The position numbers and the translations under genes were made by a program. A model generated the notes under the pieces. That model worked only from the letters and a program-made list of their open reading frames with translations. It was not told the DNA's origin and ran no database searches. From Pseudomonadota bacterium (lineage in GTDB: Bacteria; Pseudomonadota; Alphaproteobacteria; Micavibrionales; CSBR16-224), in contig CP053449.1 in the NCBI GenBank assembly GCA_013285465.1, forward strand, positions 1,570,735 to 1,634,734: a stretch of DNA of 64,000 nucleotides, given 5' to 3'. Shown here in pieces: positions 38,228-47,743 of the stretch (position 1 is the stretch's first letter; each line of letters opens with the position of its first letter).

Positions 38228-41200
38228 TTTTGCTCTTGCCACTCTCGCACTTTAGCAATGCAATTATCTAAGTCATCACGGATCTCGTATACCCAAAAGC
38301 GCATAACATCCCAACCTAGCTCATACATACGCTGGTTACGGAGTTGATCTCGTCTGCATAACTCCCCCGTCCAATTCCGGTGATATTTTTCCCCATCCAC
38401 CTCAATATCCAGCATTCTATCGCCATCTACAATCGCCAGATCCAGCGTAAATTTTTCGACCTGATACTGGGGCAAGGTTTTGATACCAGCTTCGTATAGT
38501 GCCGAATAAAAGATCTTCTCCCAATCAGACACTTGCTCCGGGTTGCTAACCGCTGGGTAGGCAGAGCCTAAATCTTTTTGCGCTTTCTTCCTATTGCTAG
38601 CTTTACTTCTCTTCTCCAGGCCTTGGGTGTATTTTGCGAAATTAGACAGATAATCAACATCGCATTTGCCACAAGCAGCAAGGTCGCCAACGACAATTAA
38701 CTGAGCCCGCGCTCTTGTAATGGCGACATTAAACAAGTTCCCGTTATTCATGAGGAAGACAAGGCCACCCCCCGGCATATTCTTTGATAGAACAGGCGAG
38801 AAAATCATGATATCCCGCTCATCCCCTTGAAACTTGTGTACGGTATCAACAAGAAAATCACATTTCTGAAGTGCCTTGGCCAGCGAATCATCCTTATCGA
38901 CTGCATTCCGTATGGCATTGGCCTGCGCACGGAATGGGCTGACTACACCGATGCTGCCTTGATATTTTTTCTTTAAGACCAAATCACTGAGCACATCGAC
39001 AATAGCTTGAACTTCCTGCTTATTTTCGGCACCTCCATTATTAGGGCGCTGGACATTACCTTTCACATCCACCCATCTAACGCCGGGCTCCTTTTGTGAC
39101 AACCGGCGGAGATTATCATAGCGCGTCGCAACACGCAGGCGCCCTTCATAAAATTGACTGTTTGAAAATTCGATAACATCCGCATGGGAGCGATGGTGAT
39201 CTAGAAGACTTACAACGTTATCGTATGAAACCATACCAGCGGCCAGATCAAACAAAGAATTATAAGAATATGCCCAATGCGGGTAATCATCAACTAGACC
39301 GTATTTCTCAAGCAATTGTTGGTCCTGCCCACGCTGCAGACTACTGATATGTGACAACTGCTTTGGATCACCGATAATGACTGCGGCTTTCGCTCGATAC
39401 AAAAGAGGTAATGCAGAAGCTATGTCGCATTGGCTGGCCTCATCAAAGATGACTAAATCGAAGAACCCAGGCTCAAAAGGTAGCTTCCCTTTGGCAGAAA
39501 GTGATGTCACTGCCCAACAAGGTAGTAGATGCGATGCCTGAGGAAAAAGTGAATAATACTTACCATAGACGGCTTTTGACAAGTTGCCTTCCGGTCCAGC
39601 CTCAATCACCATTTTAAGAACAGAGTTATATTTGTTCAGCATAGATCGGTCACTGGCACTCAATTTCTTTGGCTGAAGCCTCAACCAGCACTTCCACAAA
39701 GCATCAGAATTACTTGCAATTTTTTGAACTATTCCCAACCTATCAGCAGAGATTTCTTCGAGACTTCTGCACTTTTGTAGTTTTTGCAGCGCTTGGAAAT
39801 AATCGTCAACAGCACGAATAAGGCTAAGCCTTTTATCAATTGCCTTTAGAAATTCAGCCCAATGCGGCAAGTTAATTTCATCTACAAAGCTATCAGGAGC
39901 TTTCAATTCAATTTCTTCAGCTGCTGAGGAAAGCCCGGACACACGCATATTCACAGCCTCAAACCGCGATTTTTTGATTAGTGGCCAGGTTATATTTGAA
40001 ATAAGACCTTGCTGAGACCGATCCGCCGCGGATAAGGCTGTTTTAAATCCTTCAATCTTATATTCCATATCCGTCAGATCAAGTTCACGTATTGAAGAGA
40101 AAAGATCATCGGAAAGCTCAGATCGCAATTCTTCTACGTGGCGCTCAAGAGCATCAGTTTCATTTCGCGCTGCAATGAGCTTATCGACCTGAGCATCGAG
40201 TTCTGCCGACTTTTGTAGCAAGTCGCTATGAATCTCATGCGCTTCTTCGTAATGGAGCTCGTCATCTTGTGAAGCTGTAGCAGAAAGCAGTCCAATCAAA
40301 TATTCCGCCAGGCGCGTTTGGTAAGCGCTGGAACCCACGCGAAGCAATATGGGGCGCGGTCCCAGATTATTGATACGTGTTTCAACAACATCAACCGCTT
40401 TATTATTCTTACTCGCAAAAAGCACGCGCTTTCCCTGCCAGGCAGCATTGACAAGCAGGTTGGTAACGACTTGGGACTTTCCTGTGCCCGGCGGGCCGGT
40501 TATGATCGTTAACGGCTGTGTTAGGGCAGATTTAACTGCCTCCCTTTGCTCCAAATTCATTGGCAATACTTCCAATAGTGGAACATGCTCCTTATCAGGG
40601 GAGGACGAACCAGCGTCCTTAGCCTTAGGCGGCTCGCCCGTAAGCCATTGACCCAATGCTGTGTCGCTGAATTGTCTTTGCTGTTTTTGCGCTAATCCTC
40701 GCAGTTCAGCTTCAAGCCCCTGCGTGAAGGGAGACTTATCAGCCAGAATAAGGACCGCGCGATTAAAAATACCCTCTTTCTTGACTTTAGAGAGTGGCGG
40801 GTTTGCATCAATCAACTTATCCGGATTTATTTTTTCTTCCCACGGCCATTCAGAACGAACTGATTGCAGTCGCATGACCAGTTCATCAATCTCGATTGTG
40901 CCGCCCTCTGAGCCTATCCCCAATTCCTCTTCAAGCTGCACAAGCTCGTCCAACAAGGCGTCTCGTTCCGTATTGGAGTAAGCTTGGAGGGGTTTTAAGT
41001 TTATGATTGGATAGCTGGTGTCCAGCTGCGGCTTATTACTGCCAACCTCAATTTCAATCGGGAACAGGATGACAGGCTCAACCATGTAACCTTCCCAGCT
41101 TGATTTTTTCGATTTCACAAGCTTTAGGCTGGTCGGATAGCCGAGATACATTGATTGTCTGGAGCGATCTTTGCGTATTTTGCCAAGAAGTGTTTGAAAC

Positions 41201-41586
41201 CCCTCTGTGCCAAACAAATCCCTACCGTTTTTCGGCAAGGCTGCGAGTTCGCAATAATCAGGCGTAAACTTGCTTTCAGCAAAAGTTGAGACGCCAGTTG
41301 CATCTTGCCCCATACAGGACAGATAATACCGACAGAGTTGTGCGAGATCGGTATTCGCGAAAACCTCAGGCTCAAAACCCTCATCATCATTTTCAGCATT
41401 TGTAGCGCCGCCGGTGATATACCAGCGGTAGCTCTTATCTTGTCGCACTTTTGAACGTAGGCGACCATAAAGAAGGCTGTTAACATCCTTCTTATCCACG
41501 CCGAACTTGTCCGCCATGGCACGCGCCTGTTGCCCAGGTGCTGCGGTTAAGGCATCAAGGATTTGCTTTTCTAGTTTTTTGCTCAT
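38224..41586 (-). CDS. COG1112-like SF1 helicase with C-terminal Vsr/DUF559-type nuclease domain
   Basis: The product is 1120 residues. Residues 1-60 look like a winged helix (ILDALTAAPGQQARAMADKF). Walker A is GPPGTGKS (364-371), Walker B is VIFDEASQCD, and later SF1B motifs are GDPKQLSHI, DTVHKFQGDERD and NVAITRARAQLIVVGD. A long insert between the motifs (about 440-650) is coiled-coil-like. The last 80 residues (from 1041) have DLAIVDGDRMLDIEVDGEKYH with Asp1049 and Glu1062, as in DUF559/Vsr nucleases. The start lies 32 bp inside the end of the ISP gene. Mokosh-type helicases belong to the same superfamily, but with other nuclease domains. Role inferred: nucleic-acid-targeting defence. Confidence 0.85.
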   Translation of the reverse strand: MSKKLEKQILDALTAAPGQQARAMADKFGVDKKDVNSLLYGRLRSKVRQDKSYRWYITGGATNAENDDEGFEPEVFANTDLAQLCRYYLSCMGQDATGVSTFAESKFTPDYCELAALPKNGRDLFGTEGFQTLLGKIRKDRSRQSMYLGYPTSLKLVKSKKSSWEGYMVEPVILFPIEIEVGSNKPQLDTSYPIINLKPLQAYSNTERDALLDELVQLEEELGIGSEGGTIEIDELVMRLQSVRSEWPWEEKINPDKLIDANPPLSKVKKEGIFNRAVLILADKSPFTQGLEAELRGLAQKQQRQFSDTALGQWLTGEPPKAKDAGSSSPDKEHVPLLEVLPMNLEQREAVKSALTQPLTIITGPPGTGKSQVVTNLLVNAAWQGKRVLFASKNNKAVDVVETRINNLGPRPILLRVGSSAYQTRLAEYLIGLLSATASQDDELHYEEAHEIHSDLLQKSAELDAQVDKLIAARNETDALERHVEELRSELSDDLFSSIRELDLTDMEYKIEGFKTALSAADRSQQGLISNITWPLIKKSRFEAVNMRVSGLSSAAEEIELKAPDSFVDEINLPHWAEFLKAIDKRLSLIRAVDDYFQALQKLQKCRSLEEISADRLGIVQKIASNSDALWKCWLRLQPKKLSASDRSMLNKYNSVLKMVIEAGPEGNLSKAVYGKYYSLFPQASHLLPCWAVTSLSAKGKLPFEPGFFDLVIFDEASQCDIASALPLLYRAKAAVIIGDPKQLSHISSLQRGQDQQLLEKYGLVDDYPHWAYSYNSLFDLAAGMVSYDNVVSLLDHHRSHADVIEFSNSQFYEGRLRVATRYDNLRRLSQKEPGVRWVDVKGNVQRPNNGGAENKQEVQAIVDVLSDLVLKKKYQGSIGVVSPFRAQANAIRNAVDKDDSLAKALQKCDFLVDTVHKFQGDERDIMIFSPVLSKNMPGGGLVFLMNNGNLFNVAITRARAQLIVVGDLAACGKCDVDYLSNFAKYTQGLEKRSKASNRKKAQKDLGSAYPAVSNPEQVSDWEKIFYSALYEAGIKTLPQYQVEKFTLDLAIVDGDRMLDIEVDGEKYHRNWTGELCRRDQLRNQRMYELGWDVMRFWVYEIRDDLDNCIAKVREWQEQK

Positions 41587-44500
41587 CTACATTCTCGGCA
41601 GTTGCAATATCCAGCTTTGGCAGGCTGCGGACAATTTTCATGGTTTCTAGGCTGACGGTGATGACGCGCAGGAAGAGTTCCAGCGGGTATTTGGCGTTGC
41701 CCATTGTTTCGGTTGCCCACAGATTTGCGTCATTCACAATGCCGCTGGCTTTGTCGGTTTTGACGCATTGGCGATCCATCACCCATTCAAGGGCGGGTTT
41801 GCCGTTGACGACGTAATCATAAGCCTCCTCCGGTATATCGCTGATGGTGATGCGGGCGTTATAGACCACCTTTGTTTTGTCACCCTTTTTCTTGAATTTC
41901 ATTTTGGTGACGTAATAGTCCTCTGCTTTCAATTCAGACAGCTTTTTACTGCCAGTTTCCAACTTTGCCTCATAGGGTTTGACGCTTTCATAGCCAACAT
42001 GCAACTCTGCCAAATCGCGCCCCGCCTTGCTGAACGTCCAGAAATCCGCCGCTTTCTTGACGCAAGGGATGCGCGGCAGTTGTTTGGACAGGTTATCGGC
42101 ATAGCGGGTACGGTATTCCTCCGAATGGAGCAGCCCGTAAATATAATAGAAAATATCCTCCTTCGTGATGCTCTCGCCGGGATAAGCGGCTTTAAAATGC
42201 GCCAAGCCTTCATCGGTAATGCCGTCCTTGACGCGATAGCCGTCCTCCGCGTCCTGCCCCGCAAACAAGCCAGCATCACATTCATTAGAGCTTTCATATA
42301 TTTTAAGTGGAAAGTTTTGACCGTTGTAGTGAGTTTTATACTCAGGCACAGCATTACACATCAAGGCAGAAAAATTTTGAGTTTCGCCAGTCCCAGTCGT
42401 ACAAATTACTAGATTATCAAAGTCGCCAGACGGAAAAATTTTCCGTAATTGGGCTTGTCGCTCATTTAACGATCTATCAAAGTAAACCCACTGTTTTGAG
42501 AAAGGTCTATACAAGCTAACTCTAATATTATTTGTGTTAAACTCCAGCTTTCTATTTTTCTCTAAATCGCCTTTAAGATTATTACTCCATTTAATCTTTG
42601 CTCCATCCGAGGATACAAAATCGCTAATATTAGCTGTGTTGCGATGAGGATTGGCAATGTAACGATCAAGTTCCGTGTTGTAAAAACTCACCATTTTAAT
42701 AATATTGCGTGTTAATTCTTGAGCCGAATAATTAAAACACCATGCATCCCTTGTAGTCATAAGCCCTAGTGAGTAGTTTTCAAAAATAGCTTTCTCATTC
42801 GATTTGCCTTTATTTCCGGTAACAATGAATAAATCAAAGCTATCATCGCGCTGGTTGATCCAGTCATTGTGGTCATCGGGGACAATTTCCTGCCAAAAAT
42901 TTTGTTCAGCAATACCGCTAACGCTTTTAAAGCCGCGAATAATATCCAGTTTCTGCTGTTGCGTCAGATAGTCGCCGATATCGTGGAAGTAAATTTTCCC
43001 GTGTTCTTTTGCTTTCGGGTTTTTGACAAACAGGGTAATGGCAATCGGAGCGCGACTGCCGGAGCCGAAAATCTTGCCCCCTTCCTTCCGCGATAACTCC
43101 CCTTGTGTGCGCTGGTTTCCACGCAAATGGAACACATAGATGCTGGAATATTCCTCCGCCAAGCATTTGCGCAACCCGTCCATTGCATTGCCGTCTATCC
43201 AGCCCGCGTTGGAGACGTAAGCCATAACACCGCTTTTCCCCAAACGATCCGATCCCCAGCGAATGGCACGGATATAGGAATCATAAAGCGCATTTTTTAG
43301 CTTCGCTGTTGAATTTGCAACATATGTACTGCGTATATCATCATCCAATGATGGATAATCAACATTTGCACTATTATCGTTTTCATTTTTTTGTCCCGCC
43401 GAGTAGGGCGGGTTGCCGATGATGACCCTAATATCCAGCTCCTTTTGCCGCATCCGACGGTCGCTGTTATCTGCCAGATATTTGCTGATCAGATCATCGG
43501 CTTCGTAAAGCTGGAAAGTATCCGTCAGGCAAATACCTTCAAAAGGCTGGTAATCGCCGCCCGCGATGCCGTGATAGGCGGCCTCGATATTGATCGCGGC
43601 GATGTAATAGGCCAGCAGCACGATTTCATTGGCATGGATTTCATGCCTGTATTTATGCGGCAGCTCTTCCGGCTTGATCAGGCCGGATTGCAACAACCGG
43701 GTGATGAAGGTTCCCGTCCCCGTAAAGGGGTCGATAATATGCACGCCCTTGCTGCCCAGCGTTTCACCGAATTCGGATTGCAGCACGTCATTGACGGAAT
43801 GGATAATGAAATCCACCACCTCGACCGGCGTATAGACGATGCCGAGTTTTTCGGTCATTTTCGGGAAGGCGTTGCGGAAAAACTTGTCGTATAGCTCGAC
43901 AATGATTTTCTGTTTACCTGCGGCGCTGTCGATCCCCTCCGCCCGCATCTGGACGCTGTGGTAAAACCGTTCCAGCGTATCGGCCTCCTTATCCAGCCGA
44001 TGTTCCTGCAACACGTCCAGTACGTGCTGCATAGCCTGTGACACGGGGTTGTTGCTGGCAAAGCTGTATTGTTTGAACAGCGCATCGAAAACCGGTTTGG
44101 TAATCAAATGCTGTGCCAGCATTTCGATTACCTCATCATTGGTGATACTGTCATTCAAGTCATCGCGCAATTCATCGGCGAAGTCATTAAAGGCTTTAAT
44201 CTCTTTCACATTCTTGTCATCACCGACAATCGCCCTGATACGGGTGATATGTGTTTGCGCGATTTTGGCGATATCTTTCGCCCAATCCTCCCAGTAAAGG
44301 CGGTTGCCGCATTTTTGCACCAGCTTGGCGTAGAGCGCCTTTTCCAGCGCCCCGACCTCGAACTGGAATTCGTAATTGACGGGTTTTTCAGGTGTTCCCG
44401 CTTCGCCAATGGTAAAGCCGCCTGATGCGGCGTTACGGTCTTTGGATTTGCCGTCGGTTTGACGTTCCGTCTTTTTGTTGATTTTGTCGGTGACGGCAAT

Positions 44501-46477
44501 GACCTCCATTTTGCTGTGATCTTTACCGATCAAGTCCAGCTTGTTGATCATCGCGTCAAAGCGGTCATCATGCGAGCGCAAGGCTTGCAAGACCTTCCAG
44601 ACGACTTCAAAGGTTTTATTATCGTTCAGCGCCTCATGCGGCTCCGTCCCTGCGGGGATCACCACCGGCAAAATCACATAGCCGCGTTTCTTGCCGGGGG
44701 CAATCCGCATGATGCGCCCGACCGACTGCACAACATCGACCTGCGATTTGCGCGGCGATAAAAACAGCACCGCATCCAGCGCGGGAACGTCCACGCCTTC
44801 GGACAGGCAGCGGACATTGCTGAGGATACGACAGGTATCTTCCGGCGGTTCTTCCTTCAGCCATTCCAGTTTGGCTTCCTTTTCCGTCGCGTTCATACTG
44901 CCATCAACATGCGAAGCCTCACAGCGCAGCGGGTTGTCGCCTTCCTCCTGCTCCTGATAGGCTTCGACCACGGCCTGAAACATATTGGCAATATTTTTGG
45001 AACTGACTTTATGCGTTCTCGCCTTGTCCTGCGGCTCGATCACCTGACAAAAGGCAACAGCGCGTTTCATCGGCGTATCGTCATCGGCAAGGCTGCCGTC
45101 CTGCTCCTGCTTTGACAATGCTTTCCAGCAACCGATAATTTTACCGGCATCATCGACCTTGAGCTGGTTATCCTCCCCCGCCAGCAGGCTTTGCAGCCTT
45201 TTACTGACATGCGCCTCGTCAATCGTCAGCACCAGCACCTTGTAATCGACCAGCAGCCCGCGCGTTACCGCTTCGGAGAAGGTCAGTACATACAATTCTT
45301 TGCCGTAAAGGGCTTCATCATCCATCGAACACAGCGCGACATTATCGCGCTCGGCAGTCGCCTGTGCCGTATCGCCGTAAATGCGCGGCGTTGCCGTCAT
45401 ATAAAGGCGCTTTTTGCCTTTCAGGAAGCCATTATCATGGACTTTGACAAAGGCGCTTTCCTCTTCACCGTCAAAGGTCGCGCCGGTGGTGCGGTGCGCC
45501 TCGTCACAGATAATCAGGTCGAATTCGCCAAGATCATGGTTTTTCTGCGCCTTGCTGATCACTTCAATGGAATGATAGGTCGAAAACACGACGCTCATAT
45601 GCGTTGCGTCATGCCGCTTTTGCATCTCATTGGCCAGCGATGCGGCATTGGTTGTGGCGGGATAGCGCAGCTCGTGCATAAAGGTCGTGACGATATCGTC
45701 ATCCTTTTTGCGCTTTTTGCCGACATCGCTATCGGAACAGACGGCAAAGCTGTGCAGCGGTGTTTCGCTTTCCTGTGTCCATTCCGTCAAGGTCTGGGAC
45801 AGCAAAGACAGGCTCGGCACAAGAAACAGCACCCGCTTGCCTTTACCTGCCAACTCTTCGGCAAGCTTCAAAGCGGTGAAGGTCTTGCCCGTACCGCAGG
45901 CCATGATCATTTTGCCGCGATCCGCATCCTTGAAACCTGCCGTCACTTCCTTTAAGGCGCGTTCCTGATGCGGGCGCAGTTTTTTCTGTTCTTTCAGGAC
46001 AGGTTCTTTTTGCGGCTGGAATTTTGCCCAGTCGATCTGGCTGTTTTCAAGATCGTAAAGGTCGATTTTGGTGACAGGCGGCTGCTGACCCATCAGCGCG
46101 TCTTCGGCATTTTCCGTCCAGTTATTCGTGGTTGTCACAATAACGCGGTGCGTAAACGGCTTTTTGCCCGATGCGGTGAAAAAACTGTCGATATCCTTTT
46201 TCTGGACGCGGTAATCCTCCGCATAAAATTTGCATTGAATTGCGTGGAATTCCTCCGTGCCGTGCGTCTGCGCCACCAGATCAATTCCAGTATCGCGCTT
46301 TTCAATCCCTTGTTCTGCTGCCCAACCCGCATATGTCCAGACTTTCTGGTACAGATCGCGGTAAACTGCTTCGTGCCGTAGATAGGTCAGCACCAGCTCT
46401 TCAAAATAGGTGCCTTTCTCGCGCTCGGTTACAGCGGCATCACGATAAGTTTGTAAAAGTTTTTGAAGAGCACTCAT
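41555..46477 (-). CDS. type ISP (single-chain) restriction-modification enzyme
   Basis: The product is 1640 residues. Domains in order: Mrr-like nuclease (about 1-150; Asp66 in DTGIDLVA and Gln81-x-Lys83 in FHAIQCKFY); SF2 translocase (Walker A ACGTGKT 193-199, DEAH 325-328, TATP 361-364, QSVGRIMR 584-591); coupler; N6-adenine methyltransferase (motif I DPFTGTGTF 916-924, motif IV NPPY 1022-1025); and a C-terminal target-recognition region (about 1150-1600). Architecture and length match LlaGI/LlaBIII (about 1570-1580 residues). Such enzymes methylate one strand of an asymmetric site and cut DNA between converging translocating copies. All catalytic motifs look intact. Confidence 0.93.
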   Translation of the reverse strand: MSALQKLLQTYRDAAVTEREKGTYFEELVLTYLRHEAVYRDLYQKVWTYAGWAAEQGIEKRDTGIDLVAQTHGTEEFHAIQCKFYAEDYRVQKKDIDSFFTASGKKPFTHRVIVTTTNNWTENAEDALMGQQPPVTKIDLYDLENSQIDWAKFQPQKEPVLKEQKKLRPHQERALKEVTAGFKDADRGKMIMACGTGKTFTALKLAEELAGKGKRVLFLVPSLSLLSQTLTEWTQESETPLHSFAVCSDSDVGKKRKKDDDIVTTFMHELRYPATTNAASLANEMQKRHDATHMSVVFSTYHSIEVISKAQKNHDLGEFDLIICDEAHRTTGATFDGEEESAFVKVHDNGFLKGKKRLYMTATPRIYGDTAQATAERDNVALCSMDDEALYGKELYVLTFSEAVTRGLLVDYKVLVLTIDEAHVSKRLQSLLAGEDNQLKVDDAGKIIGCWKALSKQEQDGSLADDDTPMKRAVAFCQVIEPQDKARTHKVSSKNIANMFQAVVEAYQEQEEGDNPLRCEASHVDGSMNATEKEAKLEWLKEEPPEDTCRILSNVRCLSEGVDVPALDAVLFLSPRKSQVDVVQSVGRIMRIAPGKKRGYVILPVVIPAGTEPHEALNDNKTFEVVWKVLQALRSHDDRFDAMINKLDLIGKDHSKMEVIAVTDKINKKTERQTDGKSKDRNAASGGFTIGEAGTPEKPVNYEFQFEVGALEKALYAKLVQKCGNRLYWEDWAKDIAKIAQTHITRIRAIVGDDKNVKEIKAFNDFADELRDDLNDSITNDEVIEMLAQHLITKPVFDALFKQYSFASNNPVSQAMQHVLDVLQEHRLDKEADTLERFYHSVQMRAEGIDSAAGKQKIIVELYDKFFRNAFPKMTEKLGIVYTPVEVVDFIIHSVNDVLQSEFGETLGSKGVHIIDPFTGTGTFITRLLQSGLIKPEELPHKYRHEIHANEIVLLAYYIAAINIEAAYHGIAGGDYQPFEGICLTDTFQLYEADDLISKYLADNSDRRMRQKELDIRVIIGNPPYSAGQKNENDNSANVDYPSLDDDIRSTYVANSTAKLKNALYDSYIRAIRWGSDRLGKSGVMAYVSNAGWIDGNAMDGLRKCLAEEYSSIYVFHLRGNQRTQGELSRKEGGKIFGSGSRAPIAITLFVKNPKAKEHGKIYFHDIGDYLTQQQKLDIIRGFKSVSGIAEQNFWQEIVPDDHNDWINQRDDSFDLFIVTGNKGKSNEKAIFENYSLGLMTTRDAWCFNYSAQELTRNIIKMVSFYNTELDRYIANPHRNTANISDFVSSDGAKIKWSNNLKGDLEKNRKLEFNTNNIRVSLYRPFSKQWVYFDRSLNERQAQLRKIFPSGDFDNLVICTTGTGETQNFSALMCNAVPEYKTHYNGQNFPLKIYESSNECDAGLFAGQDAEDGYRVKDGITDEGLAHFKAAYPGESITKEDIFYYIYGLLHSEEYRTRYADNLSKQLPRIPCVKKAADFWTFSKAGRDLAELHVGYESVKPYEAKLETGSKKLSELKAEDYYVTKMKFKKKGDKTKVVYNARITISDIPEEAYDYVVNGKPALEWVMDRQCVKTDKASGIVNDANLWATETMGNAKYPLELFLRVITVSLETMKIVRSLPKLDIATAENVDEQKTRKANP

Positions 46478-46792
46478 TCAATATCTTTCCAATTTAAAAT
46501 TGTGAACGTGGGTATGTTAAAATCATAGTAGTGAAAGGTCGTGACAAAATAAAGCCAAGAAAATGGCCTATATATTGGACCATTCAATTCATCTTTTGCC
46601 GTGACGGAAACGAAACCTTGCAAAACAAATACCTGCTTAAATTTTTCTAGGCTTTAACATCACAGTTACACCCGCATCTATCAGTTGAACCAGCCACCAG
46701 ACTTGCTTTTACCCCCAATAAATAAGCTTAGTAACCTTGTAGAAACGAAGGTCTTATTCTGTTCAGAGCTCACAAATGCGTATTTTTAAGCA

Positions 46793-46826
46793 AACAACGC
46801 CTTGTTTGAAGCAAGGTTGGGTTGTT
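46793..46826. other. hairpin upstream of the structured RNA
   Basis: AACAAC (46793-46798) and CCTTG (46800-46804) can pair with CAAGG (46812-46816) and GTTGTT (46821-46826), an 11-bp stem with small bulges. It lies just before the -35 element of the RNA promoter. It may be a regulator site or a weak terminator. The rest of 46478-46830 contains no gene that I can support; it should hold the minus-strand promoter of the ISP operon. Confidence 0.4.
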
Positions 46827-46831
46827 TTAGG

Positions 46832-46858
46832 TTGAGAGATCAAAGGTATTTGTATAAT
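46832..46858 (+). promoter_or_regulatory. promoter of the structured RNA
   Basis: TTGAGA (46832-46837) and a perfect TATAAT (46853-46858) are separated by 15 bp, slightly short of the ideal 17. The start would be near 46865, some 19 nt before the RNA's outer stem. Confidence 0.55.
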
Positions 46859-46864
46859 CTTTCA

Positions 46865-47066
46865 CAAGGAAATTAGTGTATTTCCGGGGCGTAGTAACCC
46901 CTCCTAGACGGCCTTAAGACAGCATCAGGCCGTTATCAATGATGCTGCTTTCTCAACTCTGGTTGGGGAGGCAGCGGAATACAACAGCGCTCAGCGTAAA
47001 TACGCTGCGCCGTTCTAGGACGGTTACTAACTCCCCGGCTGCCAGAGAAATCTGGTGGCCGTTTTT
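46865..47066 (+). ncRNA. large structured RNA with terminator, unknown family
   Basis: The outer stem is built from four consecutive paired blocks. CCGGGG (46884-46889) pairs with CCCCGG (47033-47038), TAGTAACC (46892-46899) with GGTTACTA (47022-47029), TCCTAGA (46902-46908) with TCTAGGA (47014-47020), and CGG (46909-46911) with CCG (47010-47012). Inside are at least two hairpins: CAGCATC/GATGCTG (46920-46926, 46941-46947) and CAGCGT/ACGCTG (46992-46997, 47002-47007). An intrinsic terminator ends it. The antisense strand lacks a T-run, so plus is the likely strand. No known family was recognised from reading. Confidence 0.7.
47036..47066 (+). terminator. intrinsic terminator competing with the outer stem
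   Basis: CGGCTGCCAGA (47036-47046), the loop GAAA and TCTGGTGGCCG (47051-47061) form an 11-bp stem with two wobble pairs, followed by TTTTT. Its first bases are also the 3' end of the outer stem of the structured RNA, so the two folds partly exclude each other, as in attenuators. Confidence 0.75.
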
Positions 47067-47086
47067 ATGATACAGGGGAGAAGAGC

Positions 47087-47431
47087 ATGATGGCGTTTCT
47101 ATTTCAGAGTTCAGGTTTGTTTCTGCTTATGTTAGCAGGACACATTGAATACAAAACAAGAGGGAAGCTAAACCTTCGCGCCAAATCATCCGAAAAAAAG
47201 CTCCGCGCAATCGCAAATATTTCGCTCCTCCTATGGCTTGCTTTTGGTTTTTCGTCTGCTTATTGGATGCCATGGTATCTCGCTTTGCTTGCCTTAACCT
47301 TATCAGTCATTTTGCCAGGAAATTTTACAAAGCAGATTATCGCAAGAGACATGGTAAACAAGTCAACATATTACGGATTCGGGGTCGGACTATTTTTCTG
47401 CACCGCAGCTTTTTTGCTAGGGACATCATGA
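47087..47431 (+). CDS. small multi-pass membrane protein downstream of the structured RNA
   Basis: The product is 114 residues with four hydrophobic segments (about 3-18, 44-60, 63-79, 92-111) and a basic loop around 24-42 (KTRGKLNLRAKSSEKKLR). No family is recognised. ATG 47087 has GGGGAGAAG just upstream; ATG 47090 is in frame. It starts 20 bp after the terminator, so expression may depend on read-through. The stop overlaps the next ATG (ATGA 47428-47431). Confidence 0.6.
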   Translation: MMAFLFQSSGLFLLMLAGHIEYKTRGKLNLRAKSSEKKLRAIANISLLLWLAFGFSSAYWMPWYLALLALTLSVILPGNFTKQIIARDMVNKSTYYGFGVGLFFCTAAFLLGTS

Positions 47432-47691
47432 TCCAGTTAGAACTGCCATTACGAGCTAATAATTCTTTGCCTTGCTCTTTCGATCAGATCGCATACGAAG
47501 AGGCTGACAGAATCTTTCAATTGCATCCATATGCGGCTTTGCAATATATATCAGATCAACTAGGCAGCTCCCCTGCAGATGCACCTCAGCTTCTATACTG
47601 GATTCAGGTGCGGCGTGCTTGTAAATTCATTATCGCTTGGCATGACTACTGGTTTAAAGGATATCATTGGCGATTACCTGTATTTGATTAG
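47428..47691 (+). CDS. 87-residue protein coupled to the membrane protein
   Basis: The product is 87 residues: MIQLELPLRANNSLPCSFDQ, then a helical, aromatic-rich C-terminal half (QLLYWIQVRRACKFIIAWHDYWFKGYHW). It is soluble or peripherally membrane-bound. No family is recognised. Its ATG overlaps the previous stop by one base pair step, so the two are a translationally coupled pair. It is one of only two plus-strand genes in the element and ends 52 bp from the primase stop (convergent). Confidence 0.55.
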   Translation: MIQLELPLRANNSLPCSFDQIAYEEADRIFQLHPYAALQYISDQLGSSPADAPQLLYWIQVRRACKFIIAWHDYWFKGYHWRLPVFD

Positions 47692-47712
47692 AAATTCCCT
47701 CAGCCTTCTCTG

Positions 47713-47739
47713 AAAACCGACAAAACCGACAAAACCGAT
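47713..47739 (+). repeat. three 9-bp iteron-like repeats after the primase gene
   Basis: AAAACCGAC, AAAACCGAC and AAAACCGAT are directly contiguous at 47713-47739. They lie just beyond the primase stop (47744), in opposite orientation to the copies at 50153-50188. Confidence 0.7.
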
Positions 47740-47743
47740 TAGT

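Noticed and set aside
46884..47038. 6S RNA or transposon terminal inverted repeats
   Set aside because: The multiple inner hairpins differ from the 6S single-bubble form, and no transposase lies between or beside the arms.
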